Shown: one piece after another, positions 43,876 to 53,600 of the stretch
Layout of the letters: each line of letters opens with the position of its first letter
How positions within the stretch are numbered: the stretch's first letter is position 1
NCBI GenBank assembly: GCA_025526935.1
Contig: JAHLKD010000008.1
Coordinates: forward strand, 620,001 to 684,000
From: Cladochytrium replicatum
Lineage: Eukaryota > Chytridiomycota > Chytridiomycetes > Cladochytriales > Cladochytriaceae
Length of the DNA: 64,000 nt
Direction of reading: 5' to 3'
Program-made: the position numbers and the translations under genes
The notes under the pieces: model-generated
Told to the model about the DNA's origin: nothing
Seen by the model: only the letters and a program-made list of their open reading frames with translations
The model's database searches: none

Positions 43876-45952
43876 ATGGCCCAACTGCTTCGAATCCTCG
43901 ATCGCTTGTTGGAGCACAATATAATACCGCCGTCTGCTCCTGCGAAAGAGAATGTATCAGGGGGATGGAAGAGCAACGGAAACGGTGCCCCAGACAAGGA
44001 TTGGGAGTTGGTTTCGAGCGAAGATGACGAGGATGCAAAGGAACCACTGTAGGTGCAGACCGGCAAATGCTTTGACCCGTAACGTGCTCATTTTCTTTGA
44101 TTCCCCTCATTTGCCGCCTTAAATTACTAGCTGGCATTCGCTCTTTGTCGATTTCTTTCTGCAGCAAGAGAATGCTGACTTGAACGACGACCTCCTCTTT
44201 TTTGTCCGTGCAAACAGCGCGCCAAACGCGGATGTAGAGTTGGATCCGGTTTTCGTGAGGCGAAAAGTGTCTTCGGACATGCCAGCACTGGACGACGTCG
44301 TTAGTTGGAAGCAGACCTTCTTCCTCAACCTGATCGTCCAACTAGCATGCACACTGACGGTTGCTGTGTGCAAGCGCGCCACGAACATCGCCGCCGCAGA
44401 CAGTGAACGGAAAAGTCGGCCGCAGACGGTGATACTACCCCGCGGTGCACCACTGAGCTCTCTAAACGCGCCAACCGAAGGAAATCCCGCCTACCAAAAG
44501 CGCATGTCGTTTGCACACCCATCTCCGCTGCAGGACGGAGCGTCAGTTGATGGAGACACTGATGTCGCCGCACGCGCGTCCTCCCCTTCCCCGAGCATGC
44601 CCCGAAGCCAATCCCAAGCAAAACCAAAGTCGCGCATGACCGCCCTCCGAAGAATCACCAAAAAAGTCTATGCGGCACCTTACAAATCACGCATGGACGT
44701 CAAAGACGCCTTCATGAACGAGTGCTCGTGGCCCTTGGTCTACTACACCGTGAACGACTACGAATCGAACGACCTTCACCTCCCCATCTTCGAAGGCGAG
44801 TACCTCTGCGTCGAGCTCTCGGTCCTCGTGCCCGAACCCAACGGCCCGTACTCCGACACGCTCACGCTTCCCACCGAAGCGCTCGCCGAAGTCCCGCTCG
44901 AGAGCGACAACAGCCCGTTCCCGACTCCGCCGGGCGTGCAGAAAATCGTGCTGTTCCAGGGCGCGGTTCCGTACGGGAGCTTGATCGATATATACCAGCA
45001 AAAGGGCATGGTCGCGCACAACCAGCTTCGCTTTGGCTGGAATAAATTCGGGAGCATGGAACGTGGGTCGCGGAACTCGTACGACGCGAACGCGGGTGGA
45101 AGCGGGCAGTCTGCAAACCCTGCACCGATCGCGGCAGCCATCGGCGCGGTTCTGAACAACTTTGGTCTCAACCTGCAGCCGAACCCTTCCGGTAGTCCGT
45201 CGCAGTCTTTGGACACCGTCGCGTATCCAGAGAGGACAGAGTACATCATGATGCGCGGGCCGAATGGCAAGGGACAATGCCAGGTCGCTATTACCGAGAA
45301 CCCGACGTCATCGACCAACGACGGCGCTACGGCCTCGGGTTCGGCCAACAGCTCTACGCAAAACCTGTCGACCGATGCCACACGACAGTCCACCCCATCC
45401 GGCTCAAACCTCGACATCACCGGTAAATCGCCACCTTCCACAATGTCCCTGGCCGAGCGATGGAAGCAGCTCTCGGAAAGCGTCAAAGTCGGCCTCGCAA
45501 GCGCACAGCAGCTCGCTTCAAGCCAGCAGGCGAAACAGCAGTTTGCGCCGCTGACACGTCTGGAGAATCTGAGGTGCTCGATGACGTACGTCAACATCCC
45601 TTGGAACTCCATCATCGCGTATGTCGAATGAAACTAAACACGCAGCTTTATGCTTGCAATCGCTAATGAATTGGTTTCCACTTTTTGCATATCCAGTGAC
45701 CTCCATGAATACGCGAAGGATCTAAAGCGTCAGCGTGATACGCCGCGGGTTTCGGTAAACACGCCGGAACCTTCGGAAACCACGGGTACTTCTGCCCCAC
45801 CGCCACGCAGAGCCAGCTTTGCAGCAGATGTTCCAGCGCCATGGGCGACAGAAAGTCGGGCACTGGTATCGAGTTCCGAGGAAGGACGAAGAGGATCTGC
45901 GGTCGTGTCGCATCGATCTCCGGTGCAATCGAGCGAGAATCCCCTAGCATGA
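43876..45952 (+). CDS. KIAA0930-family (DUF2045) protein
   Basis: Three exons, 43876-44048, 44131-45618 and 45697-45952, all phases consistent; about 638 residues. Start 'MAQLLRILDRLLEHN' opens an extended N-terminus. The family core then follows: 'WHSLFVDFFLQQ' across intron 1, 'DDLLFFVRA', 'SWKQTFFLNLIVQLACTLTV', 'LPIFEGEYLCVELSVLVP', 'VLFQGAVPYGSLIDIYQQ', 'LRFGWNKFGSMERGSRNS', 'EYIMMRGPNGKGQCQVAITE', and the closing strand 'MTYVNIPWNSIIADLHEYAK' across intron 2. These blocks match human KIAA0930 in order; the assignment is from remembered family features. Molecular function of the family is not established to my knowledge. Ser/Pro-rich insertions lengthen the fungal protein. Confidence 0.85.
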
Positions 45953-46407
45953 ATCGGTTTTCTTTTTGTATTGTATATCAGCTTGAAATTGTTTGCAAGA
46001 AAGTTACAAAGTGTTTTGTTTACAAACCTGGAAGCTCAAAGAAATTTTATTTCCTCTCGACATCATCTCTCGAATCCTCATTGCATCCCAAACTCTACCC
46101 TTCGTTCGCCATCGAATCTGCAAGCAAACGCAGAGACCTAGCTTTTCTCGTCGCGTGGATGGGAAGTGCAAAAAGATCAGGAGATGCGTGAGGCTATTTT
46201 ATGAGAAAGCACCGATGAGGTGGTCCATTTGCTCTTTATTTTTATAGCCTGTACGTCAAGACAAAAGTGATCGCGAAGAATATCGGGTCTTGGAACGGGA
46301 CGGTGAAGATTTTGATTGCCTTACTACAAGACGATATTTCGAAGAAGTTGACAATTTAAAAGATAACAAAAACCCACCAGGCGTCGCACGTGAGAAACGC
46401 GTAGGGA

Positions 46408-47530
46408 ATGTCGGATCTCCCGCGCGAAATCGTCGAGCACGTCCTGATCCTGCTCGGCACTTGGGCGGACGACCCCGCTCTCGCGTTCAGAGTCACGAAC
46501 TAAATGAGGAGTAGCCACGTCCAGGCCCGTATCATCCACAGAGTAACCTCTGTGGACGACGCGAGCAGCTGTGGGAAAATCGATGTTCTCAACTACTTCC
46601 TCCTCCATTGCCCCCGCCCTCTACTCTACACGGAAGTAGCCATGGACTCCGCGAGCAAGTCAGGCTACATCGCCGTTCTCAATTGGTGGAAATCAAGCCG
46701 TCTGGAACCAAATGGTCCCAGAATGAGCTCAACAACGCGAGCCTCGCTGGGTACTTGGACGTGCTCAAATAGTGGAAGGGAAGCTACGTGCAACTGAATA
46801 GGTGGAGGGGCGACTATTTTTTGCCGAGTTGGTGGAAAATTACTTCCTTGGATACAAAGTACACTCACGTTGCGATGGACCGCTCGAGCACTGGGGGATA
46901 TCTGGACGTTCTTGACTGGTGGAAATCGAGTATTCTGATCCTTACATGGAGCGCTGACGCGATGGACGCCGCGAGCGCGAATGGAGATCTGTCTGTGCTC
47001 CATTGGTGGAAGTCAAGCGGGCTTCGGCTGTTGTGGTCGGAAAAGGCGATCGACAGAGCTAGTCGTGCAGTGGACTGAGTGGCCTGGAATGGACCCAAAA
47101 CGCGATGGACGATGCAAGTTTGAACGGTCAGTTAGCGTGCTGGATTGGTGGGTTTCGAGCGGACTGGAGCTAACATGGAGTCATTTCGCGATGGATTTCG
47201 CGAGCTGGAAGGGGCAAGTGTGCGTACTCGAATGGTGGAAATCAAGCGGACTGGATCTGAAATGAGCGTCAAGGTGATCAACTTGGCAAGCGAAAACGGA
47301 CATGTGGATGCACTCGAATGGGGGAAGTCAAGTGGTCTGCAGCTGAAATGTAACCGTTATGCGATCGACAATGCGAGTTCAAAAGGACATTTGGAGGTCC
47401 TCAAATGTTGCAAAGCAAATGGACTGGAGATACGATGGAGCGAGGTTGCCACGACCAACGCGATCAGAAATGGACATACAGAGCTCGGTGGTGGGAATCG
47501 AACGGGTCAGAGCAGAAGTGAAGTGTAGCT
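46408..47530 (+). pseudogene. F-box/ankyrin-like repeat gene, decayed copy 1
   Basis: The start 'MSDLPREIVEHVLILLGTWA' parallels the intact gene at 48164, but the F-box region ends at an in-frame TAA (46501-46503), then continues 'MRSSHVQARIIHRVTSVDDA'. Repeat units of about 29 residues with 'VLNWWKSS', 'LDVLDWWKSS', 'AMDAASANGDLSVLHWWKSS', 'VCVLEWWKSSGLDL' and 'AIDNASSKGHLEVLKCCKAN' are spread over all three frames with stops at about 46797, 47076 and 47262. At least four frame breaks and several stops, so no full protein can be made. Confidence 0.8.
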
Positions 47531-47639
47531 ATCTAATGTAGATCTTGACCTTTTCATGCTCATAATTGCTAGTGTAAATGAAGATCAATATCCAGTGACA
47601 TGAAAAACGCAGAAATCGATCTCTCCTTATGCCAGACCT

Positions 47640-48060
47640 GCGACACGATGGATGACGCGAGCGCAAGTGGTGATCTGGTGTGCTCGGCTGGTGGATGTCA
47701 AGTATAGAAGTTTATTGAAGCGAAGCTGTTGGTCCCGACTAACGAAACTACAGCAGAGAGAAGTTGGAGCTAGAAAGCGATAGACAGAACGAGCAGGTTG
47801 GGACGGATCAAGTCCCACGATTGGTGGAACTCCAGCGGACTGGAACGATAGTGCAGCGAGGAATCAGTCGACGAAGCGATCGTCAATGGACATTTTGATG
47901 TGCTCGAATGGTGGAGATCGAGCGGGTTGAAACAATCAGACAGAAGTAACAGGACTCCCGCCACAGTGATCAATAACAACCACTCTACCAACAAGAGCCA
48001 AGGATCCTAGATTCCACGCGAAATCGCCGAGTGCATCTTGATCGAACGAGCCTGCCCTCG
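47640..48060 (+). pseudogene. F-box/ankyrin-like relics, copy 2
   Basis: Fragments only: 'TCDTMDDASASGDL' at about 47640-47680, 'AIVNGHFDVLEWWRSSGLK' at about 47878-47938, and 'IPREIAECILI' at 48013-48045, which resembles the F-box start 'LPREIVEHVLIL'. The order (repeats followed by a new F-box start) suggests tail ends of one duplicate and the beginning of another. Confidence 0.65.
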
Positions 48061-48163
48061 CTTACACGGTTGCAATCTCGAAGAGTAACCCATCCACAAA
48101 CTTTCCAACCATCCGATCATTTTCTCCTCACCAACAAATACAAATTTTCACCCACCACACGGA

Positions 48164-49130
48164 ATGCCCGACCTTCCAACTGAACTCGTCGATCGCATTC
48201 TGATCCTTGTGGGCACTTGGGCAGCCAACCCAGTGCTTGCTTTCAGGGTCGCCACGCTTCTTAGAAGACACCATGTCCAGAGAGAGCTCATCCACAAAGT
48301 TACGACTTTGGGCACAGCGAGCAGCAGAGGACATGTCGGGGCGTTGGACCTTTTTCTCCAGGGTCCAACGCTAAAGCGCGCATCCTACTCAGAGACCGCC
48401 GAGGCATATTGGTCTGCGTCCGCCATGGACGAAGCAAGCGCAAATGGGCTACCCACCGTGCTCGAGTGGTGGAAATCGAGTGGATTGAAGCTAAAGTACA
48501 CGAGGAACGCGATGGACGATGCGAGCAGGAACGGACATCTGAACGTTCTCGATTGGTGGAAGGAAAGCGGACTCAAACTGAAATGGAGCGACGCGGCAAT
48601 GGACTTGGCGAGCTGGGCGGGACGTGTGGACGTGCTCGAATGGTGGAGATCCAGCGGGCTGCAGCCATTGAGGCGAAAATGTGCGTCTATAGATCGAGCG
48701 AGCTATCAGGGCCATGTGGATGTTCTGGAATGGTGGAAGTCGAGTGGATTTGAGATTCGCTGGTCCCATGAAGCAATGGATGGTGCAAGCGGACAAGGAC
48801 ACGTGAATGTTCTCGATTGGTGGATCTCAAGTGATCTAGAGCGTTTCTGGAGCGACAAGCACAAACGATCGAACACAGCTGGGCGCCCAAAACCATGGAG
48901 CAAAGACGCAATGGACTTGGCGAGCAATTACGGCCATGTGCACGTCCTTGATTGGTGGAAGGCGAGTGGACTGAACCTCAAGTGGAGCGAAAATGCGATT
49001 GATTGGGCGAGCCAAGCTGGGCGTATCGACGTACTGAATTGGTGGAGGGCGAGTGGATTGGAGCTTAAGTGGAGCAAATCTCGTCACACGATAGACAAAG
49101 CGAGCAAGGCGGGACAAGTGGAGGGCGAGC
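48164..49130 (+). CDS. F-box-like / short ankyrin-like repeat protein (mostly intact part)
   Basis: N-terminal F-box-like segment 'MPDLPTELVDRILILVGTWA' (residues 1-45), then seven full repeats of about 29 residues of the form AMDxASxxGHxxVLDWWKxSGLxLKWSxx, e.g. 'AMDDASRNGHLNVLDWWKES' at about 48511. The repeats match the short-loop ankyrin type (AMDxAAxNGHLxVVxWL), but with a near-invariant Trp-Trp pair where ankyrin helix 2 has hydrophobic residues. Repeat five carries a basic insertion ('KHKRSNTAGRPKPW'). An eighth repeat stops at 'KASKAGQVE', where a recombination-type deletion shifts frame; translation would run on unrelated residues to 49309. Likely role is a substrate adaptor for SCF ligases; target unknown. 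Confidence 0.75.
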
Positions 49131-49600
49131 TCGAACGGTCATCTGACGGTTCTCAACTGGTGGATTTCGAGCGGTTTGGAGCTAAAGTGGAGTGCGGGTG
49201 CAATGGACATTGCCAGCCGGAATGGCCATTTGCATGTATTGGATTGGTGGAAGTTGAGCGGTTTGGAACTCAAGTGGAGCGAAGCTGCGTTGGACTTTGC
49301 GAGCAGTGAGGGAAATGTGGAGGTCCTCGAGTGGTGGAAAGTCAGCGGTCTGGAGCTTAAGTGGAGCTCTAAAGCCATAGACGATGCAAGTGAACGGGGT
49401 CACATTGAGGTGCTTGAATGGTGGAAGAAGAGTGGGCTGGCGTTGATGTGGACTGAACGTGCTTGATGGTGGATGGCAAGCGGATTGAAAATGTCATGGA
49501 CAACAGATGCAATGGATCAAGCAACCTTGGGCGGACATGTTGACGTGCTTGAGTAGTGGAAATTGAGTGGACTCGAGTTGAAGTTCACTGCGGACAAAGT
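49131..49600 (+). pseudogene. frame-shifted 3' part of the ankyrin-like repeat gene
   Basis: Four further repeats continue in the next frame ('SSNGHLTVLNWWISSGLELK', 'AMDIASRNGHLHVLDWWKLS', 'ALDFASSEGNVEVLEWWKVS', 'AIDDASERGHIEVLEWWKKS'), end at 'MWTERA' (stop 49464-49466), then another shifted piece 'WWMASGLKMSWTTDAMDQAT' in which a TGG-type codon has become TAG ('VDVLE*WKLSG', about 49555). The join at 49120-49140 shares 'gtggagggcgag' with a repeat 80 bp upstream, which fits unequal recombination between units. Confidence 0.75.
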
Positions 49601-50604
49601 TTTTTGTGCCAGGGCAGACCTGGTGGTGGAAGGTGGTGGCGGGAAAGCAGCGTCTTCAATCATGCATCAATTATCGGCAGCTAGAGGCATTATCCTGAAG
49701 CGAGGCTAACTTCAATGTGAGCCGAATAGCTAATGATTCAGACTATAACAACATGCAATCTTTTGAATTCAAAAAACATAAATTTTGCAGAGCAGGCAAG
49801 CTTGGTTAGTGCTACTATCTGACGGATCCAGGGATGTGAAACTTGCTTATTAAAGAATGGCAATTGTTTCTCATTTTATCAACTCAAAACTGTGTTCTTA
49901 CTGCCACACCGACGCCGTTTTAGAAACTACTGTCTAGATGAAAAGCTCGAGAATCCCGGAATCTTTCAGGAAGTGGGAGAACCTAGCCCTCATCTGCCAA
50001 AAAACAAAGCTGAACTTCTTCTGGTTTATTTCCACCCAGAAAACCGGTCCCCAAAATGTTCCAATGCGGTTGCTCTTCTGAAGTATTACAATAATGCCAC
50101 AAAGGGCCTTGACAACTTCGGGTTTCAACATTTGCAAAAGAAGGACAGGCCCTCCCAAGATCCGGCTAGGTTGCTTCAGAATATTGGGTACCTCCTCAGC
50201 TCAATCTGCGCCATGGAGACAATTTGGACGAACCAAGAACGGTTCCCTGCATGTTTGAGAAGGGTGCTGTCTTACTTGTATTCACCACCAGCTTATTTTA
50301 GCCCCACCACGAAAGAGGTTACAATAACGTATCCAGAGAAAACAGCAATAGAGAGTTTTGGGGTTTTTTTCACGTAAGAGGTGGGTTTTTTGGTTGTCGT
50401 GCTCAATGCAATACTCCACTTCATCAGATATAAAAAAAACCGTGTCCCTTGTTGTGGAGTAGAAAAGGAAAAAAGAAATCTTATCCCGTTGGGCCACTCA
50501 TCGTACCCCCCCTCCCAAAACAATAATAAAGAAAAAAAGGGAAAAAGTCGAAAGTCAAAACTTGCCGTGGGGTGTTCCCAGCCGTCCAAACTCCCCCGAA
50601 AAAT
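49601..50604 (+). other. possible small hypothetical ORF in otherwise gene-poor stretch
   Basis: A plus-strand frame of about 160 residues, ending at 50377, contains 'LPKNKAELLLVYFHPENRSP', 'VALLKYYNNATKGLDNFGF' and 'ACLRRVLSYLYSPPAYFSPT'. Composition is protein-like, but it lacks a good ATG start and no family is recognised. It may be one exon of an unseen gene or a relic. 50400-50604 is probably the 3' UTR of the vigilin gene on the other strand. Confidence 0.3.
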
Positions 50605-53600
50605 CTACTCCGAATCCTCTTCGGCGCCGTTCGCCGCCTCGCCAGCACCTCCAGCCTTCTTCTTCTTCTTGTTCTTCTTCTTCTTCGCTGCCCCCGACGC
50701 TCCCTCGCCACCACTGCTCACAGGTGTTTCCTCAACGGCAGCAGAAGCAAGTTTCGCAGCCTTGTACTTTTTCACCGTGTTCACAGTCTCCCATCCATCA
50801 TCGTCGGCAACGGGTGCGGCAACAGGTGCGGGGGCTGGTGCAGCCTTGGCGGGCTGTGGTGGTGCAGGTGATGGAGTGGCAGCCGGTGCAGGTGCCGGAC
50901 TCGATGTTCCATTCGCACCACCCTTCTTCTTCTTCTTTGTCACAGTCGATTCGACAAGTGGGGCAGGTGCAGGCGTCTCAACCGGCTTGGGCGCCTCCTC
51001 TACAACCACCACAGGGTCAGGCACAACCTCAGCAGCCGCAGACGCTTCCTCAGCGTTCGCTCCCTTCGACTTGTTTTTCTTCTTCTTCTTCGAAGGACCA
51101 GTAGACCCAGGAACCTGCGCTGCTGCTGCTGCACCACCCACAACTTCCTCCTCATCGGCCTTCGCACCACCGTTCTTCCCCTTCTTCCCTCCAACCTCCA
51201 ACCACTGCCCAGCGCTCGCTCCCTTAGAATCGGAACCGGCCCAGTACGCGCTCCCGTACGTCGACGCGGTCCTCACAATCTCGCGCGTCGCTTCAACGCT
51301 CTCGACCGCAATCACCTTCTTGCGTCCATTAGCAGTCGATGCGAGCCCAGGCACGGTTCGCTCGCCCAGTGCAGCTGGCTCGGCAATCGGCACGGGAGTA
51401 GGAACACCCTGAGCACCAACCTCGCTACCGCTGCCCGCGTCGTCGTCAATCCGAGCAGGTCCAACCGACGTTCCTTCCAGCGCCTTGCGCGCGCTGAACG
51501 CCGCCTCGCGTCCCCTCCTCTCCTCCTGCTCCTTGACGATCGTCTCGACCATCTCCTTAGCGCTTGCAACAGCTTCGTCGTCTCCGCGGATAACGATGGT
51601 CGCGACAGTCTCTCCGGGTCGCGCCTTGGCAATCTCAATCTGGGCACCAGAGCTCTCGCGAATACGGGTGATGATCGACCCAGCTCGCCCAATGATGTGC
51701 GGCCGAAGCTCCGAAGCCACAGAAATCTCAGTGACGGCGCCAGAACCCACCAACCCTTCAAGTGCCGCAGAAAGCGCTTCGGCAGCTTTCCCAATAGCAG
51801 TGGGCTCACCACGAACGACTACAACTCCACCCGCTTGTCCGCGTTGAGCAGCCTTGTCAACATCAGCCTGGACCTTGAACTGGCCACGCACACGCCGAAC
51901 AGCGTCGTTCACAAGCGACAGGTGCATCTCGTGTGTCGCTCCGTTGCCCTTGAGCAACTCGAGCAGCCCAGATGGCACCTCAACAGTCTTGGACGACTTG
52001 GCCTGGGACGCAAGCTCCGTCTTGACCGCCTCGATCGCAGAATCCTCCGTCCCAGCGATCCTCAACACCGTCTCAGTTCCATCCTCCTCAAGCCACAACC
52101 CAACTCCATACCGTCCCATCCACTCCTTTACGGTCCCCGCTCTCGGCACATCACCCTTGCCAAGCACAACCTTGTCCTCAACAAGAGTCTCGTCCTCTCC
52201 AAACACCGGAACAGAACCTTTCACTTCCACATTATCCTCCTTCAACGCCTCCCTCAAGATCGCAATCACACCAGCCCGAGCAGACTCGAGCGTCTTCACG
52301 TGTCCCTTGATGCTCACAATGTCTCCAGAGCCAGCACGAGGGAACTGCACGTTCACCTTGTCCCGCCCGCCGTGCGAGTCGATGAGCTTCTTGATGCGCG
52401 ATCCAGAGGGTCCGATCACAAGCTTGTGCAGCGACGACGGGATGATGAGGTTCACAGTGCCAACGTTCACGTTCTCGTCCACCATCTCGAGAATCTTCTT
52501 CCTGGCTTCGAGCACGCCAGACTTTTTTCCTTCGAGTAGAACCTCGACTTCCGTGGCGCCTTCGCCTTCGCTGGACTCCACGTCAACAAAGTCGATCAGG
52601 CGGACGGTTCCCTTGGAGTCGTCCTTGATCTTGTTGATACGCGCACCGGCACGGCCAACGACGAAGGGAAGGGCTTGCTTGGGGATGATAAAGCGCTCAG
52701 TGTGGGAGTGGAGGATCTAAATCGCGAAATTGTTGAGTGAGTAATTTCGCACGAAAACATTGGGAAAAATGTATGCTCACCTCATCTTCAACAAGCTGCA
52801 AGAGCTCCTTCTTAGCCTCAGCAACGTCCTTCTTGTCTCCCCTAATAAACACAATCCCGTCCTTTGCCTCAACCTCCTCACCCGTCCCATCACCCTCACC
52901 CTCCTCTTCTTTCCTCCCCCCGCGTCTCCTCCCATCCGAAATCCGCAAAAGCACGCTCCACTTGTCCGCAATCCTCCTAACCCCCTTCCCTTCCTTACCA
53001 ATCACCCTCCTGAGAACCTTCTTCTTCGCCTCCTCAGACCCCTCCTCCGAAGACCCGATCGCATTCAAAGCTGCAGAGCTCAACACTCCCGCTTCGAACA
53101 ACGTAAACTCGTCCGAAGTTGTCTCGGCCAACTTCGTTCCGCGCTCCTCGAGAATCGAGCGTGCAATCCCGACAATCTCTTTCGGTCCCATCACCGTCAA
53201 CGTGTCCTTCTCGGATCCTTCCTCGGCTTCCACGCGCAAGCTTCCGCCAACAAGCGCCGCTTCCAGCTTTGTCGCTTCGCGCGACTCACCCTTTTCGGCT
53301 ATACGCTCCTTCACGGCCCGGAACAGCCATGGCACACTTCCCTTTTCGCCCGACGGGGCGTCCTTGTTGTTGCGCTCGCTCGCAGGGCCGCTTAGCAGAC
53401 GGCGGTACACGCCCTTGGGGAGAACAACGTTCTCCGTGAAGCTGTTCACAAACTCCATGTGCTTCCACTCTTCGACGAGCTTCAAAATCTTGTCACCTAC
53501 TTCCTTCACGTCCTTTTTGGGTCCCTTGATGGTCACACCGTTCGGGTCCGCGTTGGCGGCAGCAGCACCAGAGGCGTCTTTCTTCCCAGTCCCAGCCGAA

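Noticed and set aside
48164-49600. CRISPR-like or satellite interpretation of the 87 bp periodicity
   Set aside because: The period is coding: conserved positions follow codon structure and amino-acid identity (WW, GH, AMD), with synonymous variation.
50381-51412. Plus-strand frame of about 343 codons rich in Ala/Ser/Pro
   Set aside because: Exact antisense shadow of the low-complexity Ala/Pro/Lys tail of vigilin.
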